DNA of 12,095 bases from Bacilli bacterium (GTDB taxonomy: Bacteria; Bacillota_I; Bacilli_A; RF39; UBA660), in assembly GCA_016302935.1 (NCBI GenBank), contig JAEDMO010000026.1, positions 1 to 12,095 of the forward strand, read 5' to 3'. The translations under genes were made by a program, and so were the position numbers. Positions 7,627 through 12,095 of the stretch are shown here, piece by piece (the stretch's first letter is position 1; each line of letters begins with the position of its first letter). The notes under the pieces were generated by a model. That model searched no databases. It saw nothing but the letters and a program-made list of their open reading frames with translations, and was not told where the DNA came from.

Positions 7627-8277
7627 CTATGCTTCTTTATAATAAATATTTAATTTACCCTTAAATAATTTACCCTGCAAATGATTTTGATCGACACCCG
7701 TTTCCGGTATCCATACTCTTAACCTTATATTAATATCACTACTTTGTTCCAATGACCCTTCATATAAAACATAATCAGTATCTTGTAGTCCAGATATAGT
7801 CCTAGCATTTAAAACCTTGGGCTCTGTATAATTCTTTCCCCCATCAACACTAAGACTATAAAGTAGTTCAGAAGGATTAATTCTATCTTCGTGTAATATT
7901 TCCGAAACTACTAGCAAATAATCAATCTTTTTAAAAGAAGAAGTATTACTAAGTGTTACTATTGTTTCATCCTCATCATCTACCTTATCATTAGAAGTAG
8001 GTGTTAAATTATCTAAAGTCAAGTTATTAGAAGCAAACTTTAAAAATTCCTTTTCATCAATTATATATATTTTTTTTGCATTATCCAAAAATATATCATA
8101 AGATAGGCTCATCCCAACCAAAAGAACTATAAAAGCCACCAAGGACAAAACCATATTTAACATTCTACCATATTTTTTAAAGAAAAGCCATATTATTCCA
8201 TGTTTTTTATCTCTTTCTTCCTCTAATACAATTTTGTCATCATTAATTTCCTTTACTCTAAATTCATTTGTTTTCAT
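7627..8277 (-). CDS. Membrane-anchored protein, diverged relative of the TasA-like substrates
   Basis: A 216-residue protein read from the ATG at 8277. The longer frame would use a TTG inside the signal peptidase gene, whereas AGGAGG stands ten bases before this ATG. The N-terminal 35 residues are charged and cytoplasmic, followed by one membrane helix (38-57). At the end of the helix GMSLSY (55-60) lines up with the GxTxAY motif of the three SipW-type precursors upstream. The last 40 residues also echo them: a strand with a conserved Trp (RLRVWI, Trp189), then Asp-Gln (VDQN), then FKGKLNIY. I therefore read it as a distant paralog, possibly a non-cleaved anchor, since AYF has changed to SYD. 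The similarity is by eye and weak. Its start signal overlaps the end of the signal peptidase gene, which implies coupled translation. It ends in TAG. Confidence 0.68.
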   Translation of the reverse strand: MKTNEFRVKEINDDKIVLEEERDKKHGIIWLFFKKYGRMLNMVLSLVAFIVLLVGMSLSYDIFLDNAKKIYIIDEKEFLKFASNNLTLDNLTPTSNDKVDDEDETIVTLSNTSSFKKIDYLLVVSEILHEDRINPSELLYSLSVDGGKNYTEPKVLNARTISGLQDTDYVLYEGSLEQSSDINIRLRVWIPETGVDQNHLQGKLFKGKLNIYYKEA

Positions 8278-8284
8278 TAATAAC

Positions 8285-8953
8285 TTACCTCCTGATAACT
8301 TTTGTCTTCCTTCCAAGTGCTTTAATTAATTTCAATATATCACAAGAAACAACAACTAAACATGGTATCAAAATAACAAAAATCCATCCACCTTGTCTTG
8401 CCAAAAAGTATTGTACATAACCTAACTTAGGAATTTTTAAAATTACCTTTCCAAATATATTTTCATCTAATACTAAAGCATTGTCAGCAACATTATTATT
8501 ATCACCTTGAGTTCTATAAGTATATTTACCAGTTGCCGGCTCTTGATATTTTTCAATTATTCTATGTGTTATAACCATTCCATAAAATCTAGCATCCGTA
8601 GATTTAAAAGTAATAACATCTCCAACTTTAAGCTTACCAGCATCAACCTTTTTAGTAATTACCACATCATTAACCATTATATTAGGTTCCATACTACCGG
8701 TCAAAACAACATAACCATTAAACTTACTAGGAGTATAATCCCCCTTACTAGCTCTAATTTTTACATCTAAATAATATACCAATAAAGCTGCTCCAACTAA
8801 TAATAAGAAAATAAACAATGCATAAGATAATACCCCTAAAATAAATTGAATCGGGTTTTCTCTTTTTTTGACAATTTTAACCTTATAATGATTAACACCA
8901 AAATATTTTTTATCATCTACCTTCTCAATTTTACTCGTTATTTTTTTTGCCAT
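8285..8953 (-). CDS. sipW: Signal peptidase I, SipW/ER-type
   Basis: A 222-residue signal peptidase of the Ser-His branch (SipW, archaeal and ER type) rather than the Ser-Lys type of ordinary bacterial enzymes. The nucleophile is Ser87 in TGSMEPNI. His130 in VITHRI replaces the usual Lys. Asp151 in QGDNN and Asp157 complete the conserved set. The N-terminal 35 residues are cytoplasmic and basic, with a membrane helix at about 37-62 and a second at about 190-211. In B. subtilis SipW processes TasA and TapA, precursors of biofilm fibres. Here three proteins with SipW-type signals lie directly upstream and a related protein downstream, so the substrates are probably local. The ribosome binding site is GGAGATGAGG just before the ATG. 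Codons 2-5 contain eight consecutive A. It ends in TAA. Confidence 0.92.
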   Translation of the reverse strand: MAKKITSKIEKVDDKKYFGVNHYKVKIVKKRENPIQFILGVLSYALFIFLLLVGAALLVYYLDVKIRASKGDYTPSKFNGYVVLTGSMEPNIMVNDVVITKKVDAGKLKVGDVITFKSTDARFYGMVITHRIIEKYQEPATGKYTYRTQGDNNNVADNALVLDENIFGKVILKIPKLGYVQYFLARQGGWIFVILIPCLVVVSCDILKLIKALGRKTKVIRR

Positions 8954-8972
8954 AACCTCATCTCCATATCAT

Positions 8973-9557
8973 TTAATCATTATATTGTATTGCATCTATA
9001 ATAAAACTGCCACTTATATTCTTATTCTTTTCACTATCTTGAAGTTGATTATTTTCTTCTATCCAAATAATCATTGTATATCTTAATGAATTCCCACTTT
9101 TCAAAAAAGAATTAGTAATTATTTCTATATTTCCACTACCATTAATATAACCACTTTTTACCTCTTTATTTTCCTCTTTATTTTCCTCATATACCACATA
9201 TTTCAAAGTATTATCACTAAATTCATTATTTGAAACATCAAAGAAAATAGTTATATATTGATCCAAAGAACCAGTACTTTTAACTATAAACTCTTTTTTA
9301 TAAGCATCCTCAGTATCATTTATATGCTTAGGTTTAAATCTAGGTATAAGAGCAGGATTATTAACCACCTTACCATCAACATATTTAACCGATAAAGTAC
9401 CAGCCTTAACAATAACATCATTATTTTTATTATTACCACTTACCAATAAATATGCATAAGTAGCCCCAATAATCGCCACAATTAAAGTAAGTACTGCCAG
9501 TATTGCATACCAAAATCCACCTCTATTTTCTTTTTTATTATTAGTATTATCCTTCAT
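8973..9557 (-). CDS. TasA/camelysin-like secreted protein with SipW-type signal (copy C)
   Basis: A 194-residue precursor. AGGTGAT just upstream selects the ATG at 9557; the longer frame would begin at a TTG inside a terminator hairpin. The cytoplasmic head MKDNTNNKKENRGG leads into a hydrophobic helix ending in GATYAY (31-36), the SipW-type signal seen in TasA and camelysin. The mature domain looks rich in beta-strands. A strand with KAGTLSVKY (51-59) is typical of the family, and the end shows the locus pattern of a Trp strand (YTMIIWI, Trp165), Gln, and SGSFIID. It has no cysteine, unlike copies A and B. Residues 123-132 are a duplicated EENK stretch encoded by a 12-base tandem repeat. It is followed 19 bases later by its likely processing enzyme. 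It ends in TAA. Confidence 0.82.
   Translation of the reverse strand: MKDNTNNKKENRGGFWYAILAVLTLIVAIIGATYAYLLVSGNNKNNDVIVKAGTLSVKYVDGKVVNNPALIPRFKPKHINDTEDAYKKEFIVKSTGSLDQYITIFFDVSNNEFSDNTLKYVVYEENKEENKEVKSGYINGSGNIEIITNSFLKSGNSLRYTMIIWIEENNQLQDSEKNKNISGSFIIDAIQYND
9161..9188. repeat. 12-base tandem repeat in copy C
   Basis: CCTCTTTATTTT occurs twice in a row (9161-9184) and then partially (CCTC, 9185-9188). Being 12 bases, it keeps the frame and encodes a repeated acidic/basic EENK segment, probably a surface loop that can change length by four residues. Confidence 0.7.
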
Positions 9558-9560
9558 ACT

Positions 9561-9602
9561 ATCACCTATTATAATAATAACAAATAAATATAAAAAAAGC
9601 AA
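9561..9602 (-). promoter_or_regulatory. Possible internal promoter before copy C and sipW
   Basis: On the minus strand, TTGCTT (9597-9602) lies 17 bases from TATTAT (9574-9579), with the start near 9567, immediately before the AGGTGAT site of copy C. The -35 lies inside the terminator hairpin. A second -10-like TATAAT is at 9568-9573. Tentative, because the region is very AT-rich. Confidence 0.4.
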
Positions 9603-9618
9603 TAAATTTTTGCTTTTT
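9592..9618 (-). terminator. Internal intrinsic terminator or attenuator between copies B and C
   Basis: On the minus strand, AAAAAGCAA (9610-9618) pairs with TTGCTTTTT (9594-9602) around a seven-base loop, followed by further T (seven T at 9592-9598). It lies nine bases past the stop of copy B. It would partly separate the first two genes from copy C, sipW and the rest. Confidence 0.65.
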
Positions 9619-9626
9619 GTACATAA

Positions 9627-10277
9627 CTAACTACTAAACTTAGCAGTGATTCTATCACCATAGAAAGACTCAAAATTAATGTAACCATTAAAACTCTTAC
9701 CAGCATCTTCATTTTGATCTTCTAACACTAAACTTATCCACATCACTAAATAATATTCAGCACTATTTCCTTTAACAAGCGAAGAATTTACTAAAGTATT
9801 ATTCTTTTTAAAATAAACTTTTTCATCAGTATTAAGTGAAACACTAATAGGATCTGTATAAGCAGTATAGTTACCATTATTCAAAGTAAACACTTGATAT
9901 TTAAGTCTATCACTAACATAAGTCGTATTAGAAGTAGATACATAACCATATAAAATCTCATCACTATTACCATTATTAGTAAGATTTAATTTATATATAT
10001 TACATATTTCATAGCCATCTTTATCCACACATTTATCGGTTTTACTAATTGCATCGACAATTAAAGCATCACTAAAAGGAACCAAACTAGTAGATTGTTT
10101 TATTACATTAACATCCATAGAAACATCAAACTTATAAGTATTCCCACCTATATTGCCATTATTATTAACATTAACAACCAAAGTAAAATATGCATAAGTT
10201 CCACTCACCACTAATGCAATTATTAAAAGAACTACTACACACGATATAAAAATAATTCTACCATTACTATATTTCAT
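9627..10277 (-). CDS. TasA/camelysin-like secreted protein with SipW-type signal (copy B)
   Basis: A 216-residue precursor starting at the ATG at 10277, five bases after AGGTGG. A GTG nine bases earlier is less likely. A hydrophobic segment (8-25) ends in GTYAYF (26-31), an almost ideal SipW-type signal. The mature part shares a clear pattern with copy A: LVPFSDALIVDA, then a cysteine pair with exactly eight residues between (Cys83 and Cys92, CVDKDGYEIC), then NIYKLNLTNNGNSDEIL. The end has the common Trp strand (YYLVMWI, Trp180), EDQNED and FNGYINF. The Cys pair around a DxDG-like loop could form a disulfide or metal-binding loop after export. It starts one base after the stop of copy A, which implies translational coupling. 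It ends in TAG, with an intrinsic terminator right behind. Confidence 0.84.
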   Translation of the reverse strand: MKYSNGRIIFISCVVVLLIIALVVSGTYAYFTLVVNVNNNGNIGGNTYKFDVSMDVNVIKQSTSLVPFSDALIVDAISKTDKCVDKDGYEICNIYKLNLTNNGNSDEILYGYVSTSNTTYVSDRLKYQVFTLNNGNYTAYTDPISVSLNTDEKVYFKKNNTLVNSSLVKGNSAEYYLVMWISLVLEDQNEDAGKSFNGYINFESFYGDRITAKFSS

Positions 10278-10278
10278 C

Positions 10279-10893
10279 CTAACCACCTACATAAGAACTT
10301 TCAATCTCACTAATTAACCTTTTATCAGTAATAGTATTATAAGAAATAGTTCCCTTATAATTACCATTCATCTCACTATTTTGATTTTCATCTAAATTTC
10401 TAAGCCATACAATAAGTGTATAACTAAAATCAGAATTTTCTTTCATCTTAAGAGATTTACCAATATTATAATATTTATCATTTTCAATTTTCGTAGTAGG
10501 AACATAAACACTACCTTTACTATCAATCATCATAAAATACAAATTAACCAAATTATTGGAAGTATTAAACTTAATCTTCCCATCCAAATAATTAGAATTA
10601 CCAGTATTATTTAAAGTAACCGCATATTTATTACAAGCCATATTCCCATTATCATCAACACAATTTCTATTATAAGCTTTCATTATATCATCATCTTTTA
10701 AAGGGAATAAATCTCCCCCCCCAGATACTTGTGAAACACTGATAGTTACACTACTATCCTTTAAAGAAGAAGCATTGATAACATTTTTATCACTAGTAGT
10801 TCTAAAACTAAAATACGCTAATGTCGAACCTATAATCATAATTATAAAAGATAGAATATATAAACAACTAAAGAAAATATTTCTCTTCTTCAT
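10279..10893 (-). CDS. TasA/camelysin-like secreted protein with SipW-type signal (copy A), poly-G tract
   Basis: A 204-residue precursor starting at the ATG at 10893, five bases after AGGTGAT. An in-frame ATG at 10917 lacks a binding site and overlaps the -10 of the promoter, so it should not be transcribed usefully. A hydrophobic helix (8-21) ends in GSTLAYF (22-28), a SipW-type signal. LFPLKDDDIMKAY, a Cys pair eight residues apart (Cys78 and Cys87, CVDDNGNMAC), and NKYAVTLNNTGNSNYLDG match copy B closely, and the end repeats the Trp strand (YTLIVWL, Trp163), ENQN and YKGTISY. Codons 58-60 are a run of eight G encoding Gly-Gly-Gly. A gain or loss there would shift the frame early in the mature protein. 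It is the first gene of the operon and ends in TAG. Confidence 0.84.
   Translation of the reverse strand: MKKRNIFFSCLYILSFIIMIIGSTLAYFSFRTTSDKNVINASSLKDSSVTISVSQVSGGGDLFPLKDDDIMKAYNRNCVDDNGNMACNKYAVTLNNTGNSNYLDGKIKFNTSNNLVNLYFMMIDSKGSVYVPTTKIENDKYYNIGKSLKMKENSDFSYTLIVWLRNLDENQNSEMNGNYKGTISYNTITDKRLISEIESSYVGG
10715..10722. repeat. Homopolymeric tract of eight G (minus strand) in copy A
   Basis: Eight C on the plus strand, read as G8 in codons 58-60 of copy A. No other G or C run of this length was seen in the window, which is strikingly AT-rich. Runs of this type are typical sites of slipped-strand length change. Confidence 0.9.
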
Positions 10894-10898
10894 ATAAT

Positions 10899-10944
10899 CA
10901 CCTATCCTAACTAACATAATAACAAATAATTGCTAAAATTGCAA
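10899..10944 (-). promoter_or_regulatory. Promoter of the TasA-like/sipW/yunB/trhA operon
   Basis: On the minus strand, TTGCAA (10939-10944) and TATTAT (10916-10921) are separated by exactly 17 bases, a good sigma-A type promoter. The start would be near 10909, giving a leader of about 16 bases with AGGTGATT at 10899-10906 before the ATG of copy A. It lies just after the liaF-like gene terminator, so the operon begins here. Confidence 0.65.
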
Positions 10945-10962
10945 CCAATAAAACCAAAATTA

Positions 10963-10991
10963 TAAAAAAATAGTGTCAAGACACTACTTTT
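10963..10991 (-). terminator. Intrinsic terminator of the LiaF-like gene
   Basis: On the minus strand TAGTGT (10981-10986) pairs with ACACTA (10971-10976) around CTTG. A G-T pair and four A-T pairs extend the stem, and seven T follow (10964-10970). It lies directly after the stop of the LiaF-like gene and separates it from the next operon. Confidence 0.85.
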
Positions 10992-10993
10992 AT

Positions 10994-11662
10994 CTACTCT
11001 ATTTCAATTCCTCCAAAAACACAAACATAATTAACATAAATAGTTTTTCTCCTCTTTACAGTATTAACATCATTATATTTGTTTTCTACACCACCAAAAA
11101 TTGGTACACCAGAAGTTTTAATAACAACATTATTAGGAACCTTAATATTCACACCACCAAAAGCACAAATACAATCAATTACAATATCTTCATCTATTTT
11201 AGCATTTGTTAAATCAAGTTCCACACCACCAAAGACAGTTACACATTTAGCGCCTTGAAACTTCTCACTAACTTTCTCCTCAGTAGAAGAAAATATTCCA
11301 AAATATTCATCTAATCCTGTAACACGATTTTTCTTAATCTTACTAATATTAGGTTTAAAAATAAAAGATATTCCTATCAAAATAAGCAAAATTGGAATAA
11401 ATATTTTACCTACCATAGACCAATCAATAAAGTCCCAAGATGCTAATAAAAGCAAAACCCCAATGGCAAGACCCAAACAAGATGAAAGTAATCCATCCTT
11501 TTTAAAAATACCAATTAAAGAAGGAACGATAATAAACAAAGTCCACCAACCTTTAAAGAAAAAATCAACATTCCAAATACCTAAATTATTACCTAAAAAT
11601 ATAACCCCAACGATTATAATTATTACTCCCCAAATAACTGAATTATTACTATACTTCTTCAT
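10994..11662 (-). CDS. LiaF-like membrane protein (LiaF transmembrane plus C-terminal domains)
   Basis: A 222-residue protein with four membrane helices in the first half (about 9-27, 37-53, 57-76, 84-102) and a cytoplasmic or surface beta-rich C-terminal domain. That domain has four evenly spaced repeats built on FGGV/FGGI (starting at residues 144, 168, 189, 216), for example VTVFGGVELDLTNA and CAFGGVNIKVP. This is the pattern of the LiaF and cell wall-active antibiotic response family. In Bacillus, LiaF inhibits the LiaS kinase and so controls the response to cell-wall antibiotics. No liaS or liaR is present here, so the partner is unknown and the exact function may differ. GGGTGA lies seven bases before the ATG. 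The gene has its own promoter and terminator and appears monocistronic. It ends in TAG. Confidence 0.85.
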   Translation of the reverse strand: MKKYSNNSVIWGVIIIIVGVIFLGNNLGIWNVDFFFKGWWTLFIIVPSLIGIFKKDGLLSSCLGLAIGVLLLLASWDFIDWSMVGKIFIPILLILIGISFIFKPNISKIKKNRVTGLDEYFGIFSSTEEKVSEKFQGAKCVTVFGGVELDLTNAKIDEDIVIDCICAFGGVNIKVPNNVVIKTSGVPIFGGVENKYNDVNTVKRRKTIYVNYVCVFGGIEIE

Positions 11663-11669
11663 TTTTTAT

Positions 11670-11710
11670 TCACCCAAAATAATTTTAACATAAATATTTT
11701 AAAATAACAA
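11670..11710 (-). promoter_or_regulatory. Promoter and ribosome binding site of the LiaF-like gene
   Basis: On the minus strand, TTGTTA (11705-11710) and TAAAAT (11682-11687) are 17 bases apart, and TGT directly before the -10 makes it an extended -10. The start is near 11675, right at GGGTGA (11670-11675), so the leader is very short. Confidence 0.6.
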
Positions 11711-11713
11711 CAA

Positions 11714-11729
11714 AATTATCTAGATAATT
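11714..11729. promoter_or_regulatory. Perfect 16-bp palindrome upstream of the LiaF-like promoter
   Basis: AATTATCTAGATAATT is perfectly self-complementary with no spacer and ends three bases upstream of the -35. A dimeric activator at about -40 to -55 would fit. It is not the LiaR box known from B. subtilis. AT-rich DNA produces palindromes by chance more often, so this is a candidate only. Confidence 0.4.
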
Positions 11730-11735
11730 ACCCAT

Positions 11736-11762
11736 AAAAAAATTAAGATTATTAAATCTTAA
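11736..11762 (-). terminator. Intrinsic terminator of the DUF5661 gene
   Basis: On the minus strand TTAAGATT (11755-11762) pairs with AATCTTAA (11743-11750) around a four-base loop, followed by seven T (11736-11742). Four more A-T pairs can form below one mismatch. It begins six bases after the stop codon. Confidence 0.75.
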
Positions 11763-11767
11763 ATTTT

Positions 11768-12034
11768 CTAATAATATATTTTTCTATTTTTTAAACTCAT
11801 CTCAAAAGCAGGCAACCCATATTCCTTATTATAATAATCAGGAAATTCATTAAGATGCGCTAAAGCTATTTTCATTGTTAACAACAAATCATCATTAGTA
11901 ACATTAGTAAGTGGATTAACACTACCGTGTTCTAATTCTATATTTACTCCAGTCATTAAATCTTCAACACTAAACTTATCAAAAGTTATTTTCAAATCCT
12001 GAACAGCCTTTAAAAAATCTTGTTTACTATACAT
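11768..12034 (-). CDS. Small DUF5661-family protein
   Basis: An 88-residue soluble protein without signal peptide or membrane helix. The frame is open twelve codons further upstream, but GGGGGA six bases before the ATG at 12034 picks this start. The sequence fits the DUF5661 family: IELEHGSVNPLTNVTNDD (32-49) followed by KIALAHLNEFPDYY (55-68), with conserved HG, TNVTNDD, H60 and the PDYY end. The family function is not known to me. The His, Asp and Glu pattern could suggest ligand binding, but that is speculation. It has its own terminator and is not in the same transcript as the LiaF-like gene. The promoter should lie in the last 50 bases of the window, where I cannot place it with confidence. 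It ends in TAG. Confidence 0.8.
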   Translation of the reverse strand: MYSKQDFLKAVQDLKITFDKFSVEDLMTGVNIELEHGSVNPLTNVTNDDLLLTMKIALAHLNEFPDYYNKEYGLPAFEMSLKNRKIYY

Positions 12035-12095
12035 ATAAACTCCCCCATCTATTAACCTATATGTAATCAATTAAATAATATACCAAAAATGATTA

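Noticed and set aside
8507..8770. Open frame of 87 codons on the plus strand inside sipW
   Set aside because: Antisense to the signal peptidase, whose active-site residues are all in the other frame.
8943..8950. Run of eight A at codons 2-5 of sipW as a slippage switch
   Set aside because: A/T runs of seven or eight are frequent in this sequence, so unlike the G8 tract it does not stand out.
10973..11693. Two open frames on the plus strand across the LiaF-like gene
   Set aside because: Both are antisense to the FGGV-repeat protein and contain Asn/Ile/Thr-rich low-complexity translation.

Overview
The window is very AT-rich DNA from a low-G+C, Gram-positive bacterium, most likely an uncultured, probably gut-associated member of the Bacilli. 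The evidence is a class B-like sortase with a wall-anchored protein, a LiaF-type membrane sensor, a SipW-type signal peptidase with TasA/camelysin-like substrates, the sporulation protein YunB, and Shine-Dalgarno sites of the GGAGG/GGTGAT type. I count 14 genes, 13 on the minus strand. Only the sortase is on the plus strand. I see no rRNA, tRNA, CRISPR array, transposase or phage gene. The standard code reads every gene, but none of the 14 ends in TGA: nine end in TAG and five in TAA.

Region 1 (12-2840, minus): uvrB is followed one base later by a radical SAM/SPASM protein. A 24-bp inverted repeat covers the likely extended -10 of uvrB and looks like an operator.

Region 2 (3021-5607): a wall-anchored surface protein (minus strand, sorting motif TPDTYD) is divergent from a class B-like sortase (plus strand). 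They look like an enzyme-substrate pair. The sortase has Lys where the catalytic Arg is expected. A strong bidirectional hairpin at 5571-5607 closes both the sortase gene and the long operon converging on it.

Region 3 (5609-10944, minus): this is the most interesting part, an apparent operon of eight genes. In order of transcription they are two paralogous TasA/camelysin-like proteins, an internal terminator and probable second promoter, a third such protein, a SipW/ER-type signal peptidase, a membrane protein that resembles a diverged fourth member, an unknown membrane protein, yunB and trhA. Gaps are mostly 1-70 bases. The first gene carries an in-frame run of eight G, unusual in such AT-rich DNA and a candidate for phase-variable slippage. 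The picture is a compact export locus for surface or matrix proteins, linked to a sporulation gene.

Region 4 (10963-12034, minus): a LiaF-like protein has its own promoter, a palindrome upstream of the -35 and a terminator. Upstream of it is a small DUF5661 protein, also with its own terminator.

Several start codons were moved downstream from the longest open frame because good ribosome binding sites, and in one case a promoter, point to internal ATGs. Where promoters can be placed, most leaders are very short (about 8-16 bases).
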